In this document: one piece after another, positions 49,469 through 60,561 of the stretch
Numbering within the stretch: position 1 is the first letter of the stretch
Layout: the number at the start of each line of letters is the position of its first letter
Source of the DNA: Enterobacteriaceae bacterium B14
GTDB lineage: Bacteria; Pseudomonadota; Gammaproteobacteria; Enterobacterales; Enterobacteriaceae
DNA length: 64,000 nucleotides
Direction of reading: 5' to 3'
Assembly: GCA_000307305.1 (NCBI GenBank)
Contig: DF158887.1
Coordinates: 98,569-162,568, forward strand
Translations under genes and position numbers: made by a program
The notes under the pieces: generated by a model
The model's input: the letters and a program-made list of their open reading frames with translations, nothing else
Told to the model about the DNA's origin: nothing
Databases searched by the model: none

Positions 49469-50249
49469 TGTTTAATGCTCCTTCATGCACTTTTTTCAGG
49501 AACGGACCATAACCGCTGTCGCTTAACCAGAACTCAAACGTGTGTTGCACGCCGTTAGCCGTTAAGGTCGCACCGGAAAGGCCATCAATACCGCTGGCAT
49601 CATTAGGGTTTGCCGTACCTTTAACGACATGAATAGCTGGTTGGCCCTGTTCATTAAACAGTTTCTTACCCGTCCACGTTTTCAGCCAATTAGGGTTCTC
49701 TATTTCCCCGCCCAGACCTGGCGTTTCACCATGAGCGTAGTAAGTCAGCCCTTTCACGGTATTACCATCCGTATCAACGGCAATAAACGCATACATCACA
49801 GACCAGAGCCCCTTGCCATACACTGGCAGAACGACCTGAGAGATGTTGTTGTTATCATCTTTAACCAAATACACTTCAGCCTGATTACTCACGCGGCGAA
49901 TGCCCGCTTTATCTTGTTTTGGCGTTAGTGCAATACTTTTGGCCGGATCTTTCACTGCCGCAGCCATATCGAATTTCGCCACATTACCTTGGCCGAAATC
50001 ACCCGTTTTCAGGTCAACCAAACGTGGTTCGATATATTTGCTATACAGTGCCTGAGTCTCTTCGGCGCTCATGTTTGGCTTCGTCAAACCGGTCACTTCA
50101 AGAATTTTGAATTGCTTATCCAGCAATTTTTGCTCTTCTTGTTTTGCCTTTAAGCCAACGGCAGAACCTGCCACGACCACTGAGCAAACTAGACAGAGCA
50201 CAATGACCACCAGCAGTGTTCTGCCGATGCTATCGTTATTTTTAGCCAC
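49461..50249 (-). CDS. nqrC: Na+-translocating NADH:quinone reductase subunit C
   Basis: NqrC carries covalent FMN on its periplasmic domain. The start is GTG at 50247-50249 ([17 protein letters not shown] follows), with GAGGAAGG upstream; a 23-residue extension is rejected. It has 262 residues with one N-terminal membrane helix. The FMN attachment motif [16 protein letters not shown] near residue 220-235 has the target Thr in SGAT. It overlaps nqrB and nqrD by eight bases each. Confidence 0.96.
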   Translation of the reverse strand: MAKNNDSIGRTLLVVIVLCLVCSVVVAGSAVGLKAKQEEQKLLDKQFKILEVTGLTKPNMSAEETQALYSKYIEPRLVDLKTGDFGQGNVAKFDMAAAVKDPAKSIALTPKQDKAGIRRVSNQAEVYLVKDDNNNISQVVLPVYGKGLWSVMYAFIAVDTDGNTVKGLTYYAHGETPGLGGEIENPNWLKTWTGKKLFNEQGQPAIHVVKGTANPNDASGIDGLSGATLTANGVQHTFEFWLSDSGYGPFLKKVHEGALNNG

Positions 50250-51480
50250 GCGCCTTCCTCCGCTTGATGTTGGCTTGAACCACCAGATAGTCAAACAGTG
50301 GTGCAAACAAGTTGGCAAAAAGAATTGCCAGCATCATGCCTTCTGGGTAAGCCGGATTGACAACACGGATCAACACACACATCGCACCAATCAGAATGCC
50401 GTACCACCAGCGTCCTTTATTAGTAAAAGAGGCAGAAACAGGATCGGTCGCCATAAAGATCATACCGAATGCAAAGCCACCTAATACCAAATGCCAATAC
50501 CAAGGCATGGCAAACAGAGGGTTAGTATCAGAGCCAATCAGGTTGAATAGTGCAGACACTGCAATCATCCCGATCATCACGCCCGCGATAATGCGCCAAG
50601 AGGCAACGCGGCCAAATACAATAATCAGGCCACCGAGCAGGATCATCAGCGTAGAGACTTCACCGATAGATCCAGGAATATTGCCAAGGAAAGCATCCAT
50701 CCACTGTACGTGCTGGCCCGTTACGTTATCAACAAGGCTTGCCTGGCCATTAACGCTCCACTGGGACAACGGTGTTGCACCAGAGAAGCCATCAGCAGCT
50801 GTCCAGACGAGATCGCCGGAAATCTGCGCTGGGTAGGCGAAGAAAAGGAAAGCACGACCCGCTAACGCAGGGTTAAGGAAGTTACGCCCTGTACCGCCGA
50901 AAATCTCTTTCGCGATAACAACACCGAATGTAATACCCAGAGCGGCCTGCCATAAAGGCAGCGTTGGCGGAACAATCAGAGCAAACAAGATAGAAGAGAC
51001 AAAGAAGCCTTCATTAATCTCATGTTTACGCACGATGGAGAAGAGGACTTCCCAGAAGCCGCCCACTAAAAACACCACCATATAAATAGGCAGGAAGTAG
51101 AGCGCACCAAGCAACATCATGCTACCCCAGCCAGCATCGGCCTGTAGAGATGCACCCAGCATTTCACTAACACGATAGTGCCAATCGCTGGCAATAACCT
51201 GCGCGAGTTGCTCACCGCTATAAAGGTGATTTAACGCAGAGATAGCTTGGTGACCTACGTTATACATACCCCAAAACATCGCAGGGAATACCGCAAACCA
51301 AACCAGTATCATCATACGTTTCAGGTCTATCGCATCTCGAACATGCGATGCACCAGTCGTTACTTTACCTGGGGTATATAACAGTGTGGCTGTGGCTTCA
51401 TAGAGCGGATAATACTTCTCTAATTTGCCGCCTGGCTCGAAATGATGTTCGAGCTTTTCAACAATATTTTTCAGGCCCAT
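50242..51480 (-). CDS. nqrB: Na+-translocating NADH:quinone reductase subunit B
   Basis: NqrB is the main sodium channel subunit, with ten membrane helices in 412 residues. It carries covalent FMN on the Thr of the SGAT motif in [15 protein letters not shown] near residue 236 and binds riboflavin and ubiquinone. [20 protein letters not shown] is a conserved segment. Its stop overlaps the nqrC start, and nqrA ends four bases upstream. Confidence 0.98.
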   Translation of the reverse strand: MGLKNIVEKLEHHFEPGGKLEKYYPLYEATATLLYTPGKVTTGASHVRDAIDLKRMMILVWFAVFPAMFWGMYNVGHQAISALNHLYSGEQLAQVIASDWHYRVSEMLGASLQADAGWGSMMLLGALYFLPIYMVVFLVGGFWEVLFSIVRKHEINEGFFVSSILFALIVPPTLPLWQAALGITFGVVIAKEIFGGTGRNFLNPALAGRAFLFFAYPAQISGDLVWTAADGFSGATPLSQWSVNGQASLVDNVTGQHVQWMDAFLGNIPGSIGEVSTLMILLGGLIIVFGRVASWRIIAGVMIGMIAVSALFNLIGSDTNPLFAMPWYWHLVLGGFAFGMIFMATDPVSASFTNKGRWWYGILIGAMCVLIRVVNPAYPEGMMLAILFANLFAPLFDYLVVQANIKRRKARG

Positions 51481-51483
51481 GAA

Positions 51484-52827
51484 TTACCCTTCTTGCTCAA
51501 TCGTGGTGAGAACATCCCGTAATGCCGGGCCGTACTCATACTTACCGGGGCAGACGAAAGTACACAGCGCCAGATCTTCTTCATCCAATTCCAAGCAGCC
51601 TAATGCCGCCGCACTTTCAGCGTCACCCGCTAGCAAGTCACGCAGCAATAGCGTCGGGAGAATATCCAGCGGCATCACTCGCTCATAGTTGCCAATTGGC
51701 ACCATAGAACGCTCACCACCGTTCATATCCGTAGAGAAGGAGAAAAGTTTACGTTTAAAGAAGTGGCCTAGCGTAGTACGAGTAATTGAGAATTTATTGG
51801 CCCCTGGCATTACCCAGCCCATAAACTCTTTCTCACGCCCCTCTTTTAACACTGAAATCTGGTTGTGGAATCGGCCAAGATACGCGTATGGCTCAACAGC
51901 GGTAGTACCACTCAGCACTGAGCCAGAAACAATACGATTCTCACCCTCAGCCAATTGACCAGCAACGATCTCACTCAGACTGGCCCCCAGACGGGTACGT
52001 AGCAAACGAGGCTCTTTTACCTGCGGCCCGCCAAGTGCGATAACGCGATCTGTGTAAAGCTCACCCGTAGTAAAGAGCTTACCGATGGCGATAACATCCT
52101 GATAGCCAATGTGCCATACCGTTTTCGTTAGGCTGGCAGCCTCAAGAAAGTGAATATGAGTCCCCACTAAACCCGCAGGATGTGGCCCAGCAAACTCATT
52201 AAAGGTCACTTGTGAATGGCTATGGCTGTTTATCCCACTATTCGGAGTTACACAGGTGTGCACTTTGCCATCGGTCAAACGAGTGAGCAGTGTCAGCCCT
52301 TGTTTAAAGGCCTCTTTCTGCTCATTAATCACTAACAGAGGGTTACCCGCCAGTGGATTGGAATCCATTGCGGTAACAAAAATGGCGACGGGAGAACTGT
52401 CTGGTGCTGGTGATTTGCTAAATGGGCGCGTGCGAAGTGCCGTCCAAAGACCGGATGCGATCAAATTCTCACGCACTTTTTCACGTGGAATATCAGCTAA
52501 GTCGTCCGCAGGATAATGCTCAAATTGAATGTGCTCACTGCCTTCAATCTCAATAACGACTGATTGCAATACGCGCTTTGCCCCACGGTTAATCGCAATG
52601 ACTTTGCCACTTGCAGGTGCAGTAAAAATAACGCCGGGATTCTTTTTATCTTCAAATAAACCCTGACCCTTTTTTACCTGGTCCCCTTCCTGAACGAACA
52701 TAGAAGGGCGCATACCGACATAATCTTCACCCAGCACGGCAACATGGTGAACCTGAGGCCCTTCCTGTATAACCTGCGAGGGAGTGCCTGCAATAGGGAG
52801 ATCCAACCCTTTTTTAATTGTAATCAT
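51484..52827 (-). CDS. nqrA: Na+-translocating NADH:quinone reductase subunit A
   Basis: NqrA is the cytoplasmic subunit involved in quinone binding and leads the nqrABCDEF-apbE-nqrM operon. The 447 residues start [20 protein letters not shown] and contain the biotinyl-lipoyl-like fold ([20 protein letters not shown]) and [15 protein letters not shown] near the C-terminus. The C-terminal [12 protein letters not shown] is typical. The ribosome-binding site is weak (AAAAGTAATG). Confidence 0.98.
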   Translation of the reverse strand: MITIKKGLDLPIAGTPSQVIQEGPQVHHVAVLGEDYVGMRPSMFVQEGDQVKKGQGLFEDKKNPGVIFTAPASGKVIAINRGAKRVLQSVVIEIEGSEHIQFEHYPADDLADIPREKVRENLIASGLWTALRTRPFSKSPAPDSSPVAIFVTAMDSNPLAGNPLLVINEQKEAFKQGLTLLTRLTDGKVHTCVTPNSGINSHSHSQVTFNEFAGPHPAGLVGTHIHFLEAASLTKTVWHIGYQDVIAIGKLFTTGELYTDRVIALGGPQVKEPRLLRTRLGASLSEIVAGQLAEGENRIVSGSVLSGTTAVEPYAYLGRFHNQISVLKEGREKEFMGWVMPGANKFSITRTTLGHFFKRKLFSFSTDMNGGERSMVPIGNYERVMPLDILPTLLLRDLLAGDAESAAALGCLELDEEDLALCTFVCPGKYEYGPALRDVLTTIEQEG

Positions 52828-53398
52828 ATAGTTGCATTACTTTTATGTTGGAAGATTGAAATAACAGGCTGGCTAAACCAGCTACGTTTATAGGGAGAGT
52901 CAACCTAACCAAGTGAAATAAAAGGTTTTTAATCCAATTACTCGGCAATACCTACACTATAATTCGGAAATAGTAATGTAACGCCATTTTTCATACACTT
53001 AGTCTTGGGTTTTAGTCACGTTTCAGTGAAACAAAGATCATATATAGCAACTGAATACCTTGATATATCTCAGCTAGCCTTTGATTCACCTTGAAACAAT
53101 CCCTTTTTCTGCCAACACGAAGCTGACAGCCCGCGATCTTACCATTTTAGGACGCAATAATGCACAGCTAAAGAAGTGACCTTGCTCAAGCAAACCACAG
53201 AAAAATGTCCATATCAGATTTAATTAGTAGAAAAACTCTCACTTTGTACCTATTTTTGATTAGTTTACGAAATTTAATATTTTCTCTATTTTTAAGAATA
53301 AAGTGCTCACCATTTACACAATGCTGAATTAAACTAGTTGCGGTTTATTGACACTGAAGTCAAGAAAAAATCTTTATGAAAGGTGCACAGGAATATAA
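52828..53398. other. Intergenic region between nqrA and yafK
   Basis: These 571 bases hold no accepted gene. They must hold the promoters of the leftward nqr operon and the rightward yafK. Much of it is AT-rich, notably 53200-53340. I could not fix promoter hexamers with confidence. Confidence 0.4.
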
Positions 53399-54121
53399 AT
53401 GAACAAAGCTAGATTAATATTTGCACTGTTACTCTGCCTTCCTCTCATGTCGTGCACAAGTACGGCAAGCGAACAAACAGAAAACGTCTCCTTACAGAAA
53501 CACCAAACCCTTGGGTTACCTGTCTATGTTCAAATCTTTAAAGAAGAGCGTGTATTAGAGCTGTATGTAAAAGTACAAAATAAATACCAGCTTCTGGAAA
53601 CTTACCCTATTTGCAAATTCTCTGGGGGACTTGGGCCAAAACAGCAACAAGGGGATCTAAAAAGCCCTGAAGGCTTTTATCAGGCAACACTGAATGGATT
53701 AAACCCAAGTAGCCAGTACTATAAATCGATCAACTTGGGGTATCCGAACAGCTACGATCGTGCCCACGGTTATTCAGGCAACTACCTGATGGTACACGGC
53801 GATTGCCGCTCTGTTGGCTGCTATGCCATGACTGATAAGTACATCCATGAAATTTATGCGTATGTTGAATCTGCTTTAAGACGGGGCCAATCTTCCGTTG
53901 AATTCGGTATTTATCCTTTCAGGATGACAGCAGCCAATATGGATCGCCACCGTAACTCAGGGTATCAAGCCTTCTGGAAAGAGTTAAAACCGGGCTATGA
54001 CTATTTTGAGAAGAATAAGGTGCCGCCACAGGTCACTGTAAATAACGGGCAGTATGTGATTAACCGCCCGTTATCTTTTGGTGCGCCAACGTTAGACTAT
54101 GCGCTCACCGAAATGAAATAA
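53399..54121 (+). CDS. yafK: YafK/DpaA, L,D-transpeptidase-family lipoprotein
   Basis: This 240-residue protein has a signal with lipobox-like LMSC at residues 16-19 followed by a YkuD-type L,D-transpeptidase domain. The catalytic region is MVHGDCRSVGCYAMTDKYI near residues 131-149, with the active Cys in VGCYAM. E. coli YafK (DpaA/LdtF) was shown to cut the Lpp-peptidoglycan bond, that is, it acts as an amidase rather than a transferase, so the same is likely here. Its last 30 bases overlap the 3' end of yafJ on the other strand. Confidence 0.92.
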   Translation: MNKARLIFALLLCLPLMSCTSTASEQTENVSLQKHQTLGLPVYVQIFKEERVLELYVKVQNKYQLLETYPICKFSGGLGPKQQQGDLKSPEGFYQATLNGLNPSSQYYKSINLGYPNSYDRAHGYSGNYLMVHGDCRSVGCYAMTDKYIHEIYAYVESALRRGQSSVEFGIYPFRMTAANMDRHRNSGYQAFWKELKPGYDYFEKNKVPPQVTVNNGQYVINRPLSFGAPTLDYALTEMK

Positions 54122-54859
54122 TGCAAACTCCCCTGCCGCTATCTTGTGCCAAGATTCATTGCTAGTCAGGGGTTGAGTTGCTACAACAGAGACAACATCA
54201 TCCGGTGTTGTCTCACTCTGAAAATCAATCTCCACATCCTCATCCAGCAGCGTTGCTCTCCCAAAAGGCGCTCTTCGGGTTATCCAATAGAGATTAGTCG
54301 AGCAATAGGCCATGACAAAATGCCCATCCGACAGCAGCATGTTAAACACACCTTTCGCTCTCAGTTCATCAGCGCATTTCGCAATATAGCGAAATACCGC
54401 AGGCCAGTTGGCAGGAGTCTTTGGATAACGGGTTGCAAGTTGATGCAACAGCCAGCAGAAGGCGTACTCACTGTCTGTCTGCCCAACAGGCCTATAGGTT
54501 CCCGTCTTTAGATTACGATAGCCTTTTAACTGCCCGTTATGAGCAAACGTCCAATTGCGTCCCCATAACTCACGAGTGAATGGATGGGTATTCTCCAGTG
54601 CAACACTCCCTCGATTAGCTTGGCGAATATGAGAGATAACGGCGCAGGACTTAATCGGGTACTCTTGTACGAGAGTGGCAATAGGCGAGTTGAAACTTGG
54701 CTGAGGATCTTTAAAGGTCCGACAACCATTACCTTCATAGAAGGTTATTCCCCAGCCATCTTTATGAGGGCCTGTTCGCCCTCCACGCTGTACCAATCCG
54801 GTAAAACTGAAACAGATATCCGTTGGTACATTGGCGCTCATGCCTAATAACTCGCACAT
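54092..54859 (-). CDS. yafJ: Class II glutamine amidotransferase YafJ
   Basis: The 255-residue protein begins MCELLGMSANVPTDICF, with Cys2 as the N-terminal nucleophile of class II amidotransferases. GRTGPHKDGWGITFY, SHIRQANRGSVALENTHPF and WTFAHNGQL are the substrate-binding segments. No synthase domain is fused. The physiological substrate of E. coli YafJ is unclear. It overlaps yafK tail-to-tail by 30 bases and lies upstream of no operon partner. Confidence 0.94.
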   Translation of the reverse strand: MCELLGMSANVPTDICFSFTGLVQRGGRTGPHKDGWGITFYEGNGCRTFKDPQPSFNSPIATLVQEYPIKSCAVISHIRQANRGSVALENTHPFTRELWGRNWTFAHNGQLKGYRNLKTGTYRPVGQTDSEYAFCWLLHQLATRYPKTPANWPAVFRYIAKCADELRAKGVFNMLLSDGHFVMAYCSTNLYWITRRAPFGRATLLDEDVEIDFQSETTPDDVVSVVATQPLTSNESWHKIAAGEFALFHFGERIV

Positions 54860-54904
54860 AGCCCTTCTCCTTTGATAGATTCATTCCCAATTCAATAGCC
54901 TTAG

Positions 54905-55483
54905 CTACTTAACCATCTCTTTTTCAATCAATTGGATAAGAATATGAATCGCTTTAATATGGATCTCTTGAATACGATCTGCATAACCAAAATGAGGAAC
55001 GCGAATTTCAACGTCAGCAGATCCCACCATTTTACCGCCATCTTTACCCGTTAAAGTGATAACCTGCATCCCCTGCTTTCTGGCTGCTTCAATCGCTTTG
55101 ATAATATTACCGGAGTTGCCGGAGGTAGAGATCCCAAGTAAGACATCACCTGGGCGACCAACGGCCTCAACATAGCGAGAAAAAACATAATCATAGCCGA
55201 AATCATTGCTCACACAGGAGAGGTGGCTAGGGTCAGAAATCGCAATAGCAGGATAGCCCGGACGATTCTCACGATAGCGGCCTGTGAGCTCTTCTGCAAA
55301 ATGCATCGCATCACAATGTGAGCCGCCATTACCGCATGAAAGCACTTTGCCACCCGCTTTAAAGGCATTCGCTAATAAAACCGCTGCATCTTGAATGGCA
55401 GCAATATTCGCTGCATCACTGATAAATGCGTTTAAGGTATCGGCAGCTTCGCTAAGTTCACTACGGATGAGATCGTGGTACAT
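54905..55483 (-). CDS. gmhA: Sedoheptulose-7-phosphate isomerase GmhA (LpcA)
   Basis: GmhA makes D-glycero-D-manno-heptose 7-phosphate, the first step to the LPS inner-core heptose. The 192 residues match E. coli. The SIS domain shows [21 protein letters not shown] near 48-68 and [18 protein letters not shown] near 115-132. The divergent neighbour fadE begins about 240 bases away. Confidence 0.97.
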   Translation of the reverse strand: MYHDLIRSELSEAADTLNAFISDAANIAAIQDAAVLLANAFKAGGKVLSCGNGGSHCDAMHFAEELTGRYRENRPGYPAIAISDPSHLSCVSNDFGYDYVFSRYVEAVGRPGDVLLGISTSGNSGNIIKAIEAARKQGMQVITLTGKDGGKMVGSADVEIRVPHFGYADRIQEIHIKAIHILIQLIEKEMVK

Positions 55484-55691
55484 GGAAATCCCCTTTTTGG
55501 TTATCCGTGAATGTATATCCGTGATTCAAATTGTCTTTGAGTTTAACGGATCAATACAGCGGCGAGAAGTGGTGACATAGCGAAGAGAGTATGTGTTTTA
55601 TAGAATTATCCTATATATCGTGATCTTAATTGTAATTAATTTGTAACGATATTGATAAATTTTTATTTATGGACTAAAACAATAAGACAAC

Positions 55692-55702
55692 AGGTCGGAC
55701 CT
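55692..55702. promoter_or_regulatory. Candidate FadR operator of fadE
   Basis: AGGTCGGACCT is a perfect palindrome around CGG and fits the GntR/FadR core pattern GGTC-N-GACC. It lies 24-34 bases upstream of the fadE ATG, just before the ribosome-binding site AGGAGA. FadR repression of fadE is known in E. coli; the site here is inferred. Confidence 0.55.
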
Positions 55703-55725
55703 CCTACCGCTAAGGAGATTTATAT

Positions 55726-58167
55726 ATGATGGTACTCAGTATTGTTCTATTTTTGGTTGTTATCGGTGCGCTATTTTACCACCGTGTCGGCCTGACAGCA
55801 GGCAGCTTAATTACTCTGGGCTACACCGCACTAATGGGTGTACTCAATATCTGGTCATTCTGGATGTTGTTATCCGTTGCAATACTGCTCACCCCTTTGG
55901 TCGTAAAATCTCTGCGTATCAAACTTATCTCCTCTCCTGCATTACGCATCTTCCGCCAGGTGATGCCATCCATGTCCAGCACCGAGAAAGAAGCAATTGA
56001 TGCAGGTACCACTTGGTGGGAGGGTGAGTTATTTCAAGGTTCGCCTGATTGGAGCAAATTGCATAACTACCCGAAACCACAGCTCACCGATGAAGAGCAG
56101 GCGTTTCTTGATGGCCCAGTAGAAGAAGTTTGCCGCATGTGCAATGACTTCGAGATCAGCCATGAACTTGCAGACCTGCCTCCTCAAGTTTGGAACTATC
56201 TAAAAGATAATCGCTTCTTTGCCATGATTATCAAGAAAGAGTACGGCGGTTTAGCCTTCTCTGCGTACGCTCAATCGCGTGTTTTACAAAAGCTTTCTGG
56301 TGTATCAGGTATTTTGGCTATCACCGTTGGTGTACCAAACTCCCTTGGCCCCGGCGAACTTTTACAGCATTACGGTACTGATGAGCAGAAAGATCACTAT
56401 CTGCCTCGCCTTGCCCGCGGTGAAGAGATCCCTTGCTTTGCTTTAACCAGCCCTGAAGCCGGCTCCGATGCTGGTGCGATCCCCGATACGGGTGTTATCT
56501 GTATGGGTACATGGGAAGGCAAACCAACACTGGGAATGAATCTGACATGGAATAAGCGCTACATCACGCTAGCCCCTGTCGCGACAGTATTAGGCTTAGC
56601 GTTTAAACTCTCTGACCCTGAACATCTGATTGGTGATAAAGAAGAGCTAGGTATTACCTGTGCACTTATCCCAACCAATACACCGGGTGTTGAAATTGGC
56701 AACCGCCATTTCCCTCTGAATATTCCTTTCCAGAATGGCCCTACTCGCGGCTATGAAGTCTTTGTTCCTATCGACTACATCATTGGTGGTCAAGAGATGG
56801 CAGGACAAGGCTGGAGGATGTTAATGGAGTGCTTGTCTGTTGGGCGCGGCATCACGCTGCCATCCAATGCAACAGGCAGCTTGAAAAGCGTTGCGATGGC
56901 TGTGGGTGCTTACGCCCATATCCGCCGCCAGTTCAAAATATCTATCGGTAAAATGGAAGGTATCGAAGAACCTCTGGCACGTATTGCAGGTAATGCCTAC
57001 ATGATGGATGCAGCAGCAACGCTGGTAACCACGGGGATCAAACTGGGCGAAAAACCTGCCGTCTTATCCGCCATCATTAAATACCATTGCACCCATCGCG
57101 GGCAACGCGCCGTGATCGATGCGATGGATATTGTAGGTGGTAAAGGCATCTGCTTAGGTTCATCAAACTTTGTTGCCCGTGCATATCAAGGCGCACCGAT
57201 CGCTATTACTGTAGAAGGTGCAAACATCCTTACTCGTAGCATGATTATCTTTGGACAAGGTGCGATTCGTTGTCATCCTTATGTGTTAACTGAGATGGCA
57301 GCCGCGCAGGATAATAACATTGACACTTTCGACCGCGCACTGTTTGGTCACTTAGGCCACGTAGGCCGTAACAAAGTGAGAAGCTTCTGGCTTGGCCTAA
57401 CACATGGCCTAACCAGTGCTTCTCCAACCAAAGATGCAACTCGACGCTACTATCAACACATCAACCGTTTGAGTGCAAACCTCGCTCTGCTGGCAGATGT
57501 TTCGATGGGTGTCTTGGGTGGAAGCTTGAAACGCCGCGAGCGTATCTCAGCCCGCCTAGGGGATATTCTTAGCCAGCTTTACCTCAGCTCTGCAACACTG
57601 AAACGCTTTGATGAAGAAGGCCGTCAAGAAAGCGATCTGCCTCTGCTGCACTGGTCAATTCAAGATAGCCTCTATCAGGCACAGCAAGCAATTGATGAGC
57701 TACTGCGTAACTTCCCACAACGTTTCATCGCTGGAGCAATGCGAGCCATCATCTTCCCTCTGGGACGCCCGCTGCGTGCACCTGAAGATAGCCTAGATCA
57801 TGAAGTGGCGAAGATATTGCAAATACCATCGGCTACTCGCTCACGTATCGGTCGGGGCCAGTTCCTAACGCCAAGCGAGCACAACCCTGTAGGGCTGTTA
57901 GAAAGTGCACTACATGATGTGATTGCCGCAGAAGTGGTTCATAAGAAACTGAGTAAAGCCGTTGGCAAAAGCCTGCCATTTACTCAACTGGATAAATTGG
58001 CGAAGCAGTATCTTGAAGCTGGTCAGCTAACACCTGAAGAAGCAGATATCCTGATACAAGCAGAGAAGAGCCGCCTGCGTTCAATCAATGTAGATGAGTT
58101 CTTACCAGAGGCGCTTGCCGCTAGCCCAAAGAAGAAACAGCGCCGTCCTGAAACAGAAGCAGCATAA
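55726..58167 (+). CDS. fadE: Acyl-CoA dehydrogenase FadE
   Basis: FadE catalyses the first oxidation of fatty-acid beta-oxidation at the inner membrane with FAD. The 813 residues (E. coli 814) have an N-terminal hydrophobic region of two or three helices (1-65), then the acyl-CoA dehydrogenase core (about 110-530). [20 protein letters not shown] and [20 protein letters not shown] are conserved, and a long C-terminal extension specific to this family follows. The start has AGGAGA seven bases upstream; MM allows either ATG. A FadR-like site lies upstream. Confidence 0.97.
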   Translation: MMVLSIVLFLVVIGALFYHRVGLTAGSLITLGYTALMGVLNIWSFWMLLSVAILLTPLVVKSLRIKLISSPALRIFRQVMPSMSSTEKEAIDAGTTWWEGELFQGSPDWSKLHNYPKPQLTDEEQAFLDGPVEEVCRMCNDFEISHELADLPPQVWNYLKDNRFFAMIIKKEYGGLAFSAYAQSRVLQKLSGVSGILAITVGVPNSLGPGELLQHYGTDEQKDHYLPRLARGEEIPCFALTSPEAGSDAGAIPDTGVICMGTWEGKPTLGMNLTWNKRYITLAPVATVLGLAFKLSDPEHLIGDKEELGITCALIPTNTPGVEIGNRHFPLNIPFQNGPTRGYEVFVPIDYIIGGQEMAGQGWRMLMECLSVGRGITLPSNATGSLKSVAMAVGAYAHIRRQFKISIGKMEGIEEPLARIAGNAYMMDAAATLVTTGIKLGEKPAVLSAIIKYHCTHRGQRAVIDAMDIVGGKGICLGSSNFVARAYQGAPIAITVEGANILTRSMIIFGQGAIRCHPYVLTEMAAAQDNNIDTFDRALFGHLGHVGRNKVRSFWLGLTHGLTSASPTKDATRRYYQHINRLSANLALLADVSMGVLGGSLKRRERISARLGDILSQLYLSSATLKRFDEEGRQESDLPLLHWSIQDSLYQAQQAIDELLRNFPQRFIAGAMRAIIFPLGRPLRAPEDSLDHEVAKILQIPSATRSRIGRGQFLTPSEHNPVGLLESALHDVIAAEVVHKKLSKAVGKSLPFTQLDKLAKQYLEAGQLTPEEADILIQAEKSRLRSINVDEFLPEALAASPKKKQRRPETEAA

Positions 58168-58206
58168 CGCTATTCAGTCTATGAGTTGATAGCGCTACAT
58201 GAAGAC

Positions 58207-58238
58207 AAAAGGCCCATGATAAACATCATGGGCCTTTT
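58207..58238. terminator. Terminator of fadE
   Basis: AAAAGGCCCATGAT (58207-58220) pairs perfectly over 14 bases with ATCATGGGCCTTTT (58225-58238) around AAAC, followed by CAATTTC. Confidence 0.9.
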
Positions 58239-58282
58239 CAATTTCAATATTGCTACTCAGAATACTGAAGTCTATATAAACG

Positions 58283-58313
58283 AAAACCTCGAATCATTGC
58301 TGATTCGAGGTTT
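58283..58313. terminator. Terminator of tRNA-Asp
   Basis: AAACCTCGAATCA (58284-58296) pairs perfectly with TGATTCGAGGTTT (58301-58313) around TTGC. It lies a few bases past the 3' end of the tRNA-Asp gene, read leftward, and is bounded by A/T tails. Confidence 0.8.
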
Positions 58314-58321
58314 CTAAATAG

Positions 58322-58398
58322 TGGCGGAACGGACGGGACTCGAACCCGCGACCCCCTGCGTGACAGGCAGGTATTCTAACCAACTGAACTACCGCTCC
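58322..58398 (-). tRNA. aspV: tRNA-Asp (anticodon GUC)
   Basis: The reverse strand gives a 77-base tRNA: acceptor GGAGCGG/CCGTTCC, discriminator G, encoded CCA. The anticodon stem-loop CCTGCCTGTCACGCAGG presents GTC, and the T-arm contains GGTTCGAGTCC. It is next to dnaQ as aspV is in E. coli. The G34 is a queuosine target of the tgt and queA products encoded in this window. Confidence 0.97.
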
Positions 58399-58541
58399 AC
58401 TGCCCCCATATCTGGGAGCGAGTCGAATATTACGGTTATGGTTAGTGCAAGTCAATGCTTTTTAGAGGTATCCCACTCGTTAGAGTAATAATTCAGCACC
58501 TCTGTTCTATTCTTAATCTCTTACCGTCATAAAGGGCAAAA

Positions 58542-59270
58542 TTAGCTACGCCATAGGCAGCTTTTTATAACATCTAACCGTGCTTCATGCGCTTTTAGCT
58601 CCGAATCACTGGCATAAACAACTTTCAGAGCCGATTGTGGGCGAATCAGACGCTGAATCTCTGTGCTGCCAACCTCTTCATTTCGGCTTTCATCTTCTGT
58701 CGAGAATGTTAAAGACGTTTGCCCACCCGTCATAGCCAAATAAACTTCGGCTAAGATCTCAGCATCGAGCAATGCGCCGTGGAGTGTCCGCCTGCTGTTG
58801 TCTATTTGATAACGATCGCATAACGCATCGAGGTTGTTACGCTTACCGGGGAACAACTTCCGAGCCATCAACAGGCTATCGGTAATCGTACAGAATGTAT
58901 CTGTTTTTGCGATGCCGCGATTTAGCTTTTTGAATTCATAATCCATAAAGCCGATATCAAACGATGCATTATGGATAACTAGCTCGGCACCACGGATAAA
59001 ATCTAAGAATTCATCAGCAATCGTGCCGAAATCAGGCTTATCGGCCAAAAACTCATCGCTGATACCGTGAATTTCATATGCTTCAGGGTCAACAAGCCGG
59101 TCAGGTTTAACGTATACGTGAAAATGATTGCCCGTTAAGCGGCGATCGATAACCTCTACAGCACCGACCTCGATAATACGGTGTCCTTCATAATGAACGC
59201 CTAACTTATTCATACCGGTGGTTTCAGTATCGAGAACAATTTGGCGTGTGGCTGTCGTGTTCGTACTCAT
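58542..59270 (-). CDS. dnaQ: DNA polymerase III epsilon subunit (proofreading exonuclease)
   Basis: DnaQ gives the replicase its 3'-5' proofreading. The 242 residues match E. coli (243). The DEDDh active-site motifs are VLDTETTGMN (residues about 12-21), HNASFDIGFM near 98-107, and the HGALLDAEILAEVY segment near 162-175. The C-terminal 50 residues bind the alpha subunit; a clamp-binding-like QTSLTF follows the exonuclease domain. It is divergent from rnhA as in E. coli, with overlapping promoters. Confidence 0.98.
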   Translation of the reverse strand: MSTNTTATRQIVLDTETTGMNKLGVHYEGHRIIEVGAVEVIDRRLTGNHFHVYVKPDRLVDPEAYEIHGISDEFLADKPDFGTIADEFLDFIRGAELVIHNASFDIGFMDYEFKKLNRGIAKTDTFCTITDSLLMARKLFPGKRNNLDALCDRYQIDNSRRTLHGALLDAEILAEVYLAMTGGQTSLTFSTEDESRNEEVGSTEIQRLIRPQSALKVVYASDSELKAHEARLDVIKSCLWRS

Positions 59271-59326
59271 AAGTGTCGTTTTGTGTCAGACTTAACGTTT
59301 CAATATTTAGGATGAGTCTACCAGAG

Positions 59327-59791
59327 ATGACGAAACAGGTAGAGATTTTCACCGATGGCTCGTGTTTGGGTAATCCAGGACCAGGCGGTTACGGTGCTAT
59401 TTTACGCTATAAACAGCATGAAAAAGAATTTAGTGCCGGTTATACGCTAACAACAAACAACCGTATGGAGCTAATGGCTGCTATTGTCGCGCTAGAAGCA
59501 CTCAGCGAGCCTTGCTCTGTCACGCTCTGCACCGATAGCCAGTATGTACGTCAAGGGATCACCATGTGGATCACTAACTGGAAAAAGCGTGGCTGGAAAA
59601 CAGCAGATAAAAAACCTGTCAAAAATGTCGATCTATGGCAAAAACTCGATGCAGCTATTAGTCGGCATACAATTGATTGGCAGTGGGTCAAAGGACACTC
59701 TGGCCATCCAGAAAACGAGCGCTGCGATGAACTAGCCAGAACAGCAGCGGAAAACCCAACGGCTGCCGACGTTGGATACAACCCAGAGTAA
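59327..59791 (+). CDS. rnhA: Ribonuclease HI
   Basis: RNase HI cleaves RNA in RNA-DNA hybrids. The start at 59327 ([20 protein letters not shown]) gives 154 residues, against 155 in E. coli; an 18-residue upstream extension reading from 59273 is rejected by alignment. Catalytic residues are the Asp of FTDGSC, Glu of MELMAA, Asp of TDSQYV and the Asp of CDELAR. The GHSGHPENE handle is present. It is divergent from dnaQ and converges on yafS with a gap of seven bases. Confidence 0.97.
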   Translation: MTKQVEIFTDGSCLGNPGPGGYGAILRYKQHEKEFSAGYTLTTNNRMELMAAIVALEALSEPCSVTLCTDSQYVRQGITMWITNWKKRGWKTADKKPVKNVDLWQKLDAAISRHTIDWQWVKGHSGHPENERCDELARTAAENPTAADVGYNPE

Positions 59792-59798
59792 ATGCCAC

Positions 59799-60518
59799 TC
59801 AAGAACGTCGGTGAATATTTTTTGTCGTACCGACCACATTTCGCCAGCGCGGTTCAGCACAGCGAAGGCTCAATGGGTTTAGCGTCATAGGAATGGTACG
59901 TTTACGCGCAATGATAAGGCTCATGCAACCTAATACTGGTAGATGGGCACTTAATAATTCACCGCCATTTTTACTCCAAGGAAGCACCTGAAAACGTGAT
60001 TGATGGACAATTTCATAGTTCAGCAATTGTAGCCAGTCTAGCAATCTCATCTGGCTAAATAGGCGGCTGCAATAGGGTAGCTTGTTTTTTAAAATAGGCA
60101 TGATGCTTGCGGCACCAACGATACTCATAGGGTTAAAATTGCTGAGAATAAGCCAGCCATCATCAATCAGAACCCGATCAACTTCCCTTAGAATACGATG
60201 AGGATCGCTGCTGTAGTTGAGAGTATGGGCGAGTACACAGGCATCAATCGATTTATTAGAGAAAGGAAACTGGTGTGCATCGCCAAAAATGTGAATATCG
60301 TCCCCTTCAGGCGCCATGCTAATTTGATGGGATATAGCACATTTTTCCGTCGCAAGTTCTGCACTTAAATGACCGATTTTTAGCAGGTGAAACCCAAACA
60401 GCTTTGACCAATAAGGTTCAAGATGGTGGTTCAATGCCTCTCGATAATATTCACCCCATGGCAGTGCTGACCAGCTTGCTGGTGATACAATCGTTCGAGA
60501 TATCTGCGCGGGTTTCAT
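59799..60518 (-). CDS. yafS: YafS, SAM-dependent methyltransferase-like protein
   Basis: The 239-residue protein is in the expected E. coli order between rnhA and gloB. A methyltransferase-11-type core is visible: [20 protein letters not shown] near 73-92, [20 protein letters not shown] near 94-113, and [16 protein letters not shown]. The glycine-rich SAM motif I is weak ([16 protein letters not shown]). The substrate of YafS is unknown. It converges on rnhA and is divergent from gloB. Confidence 0.9.
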   Translation of the reverse strand: MKPAQISRTIVSPASWSALPWGEYYREALNHHLEPYWSKLFGFHLLKIGHLSAELATEKCAISHQISMAPEGDDIHIFGDAHQFPFSNKSIDACVLAHTLNYSSDPHRILREVDRVLIDDGWLILSNFNPMSIVGAASIMPILKNKLPYCSRLFSQMRLLDWLQLLNYEIVHQSRFQVLPWSKNGGELLSAHLPVLGCMSLIIARKRTIPMTLNPLSLRCAEPRWRNVVGTTKNIHRRS

Positions 60519-60561
60519 ATTTGTTTATTTTTGCTCAGTCATGACACATTGGAGATCATTA

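Noticed and set aside
52952..52964. TATAAT-like sequence (CACTATAATTCGG) as a promoter in the nqrA-yafK gap
   Set aside because: It points rightward, lies more than 400 bases from yafK and has no convincing -35 element.
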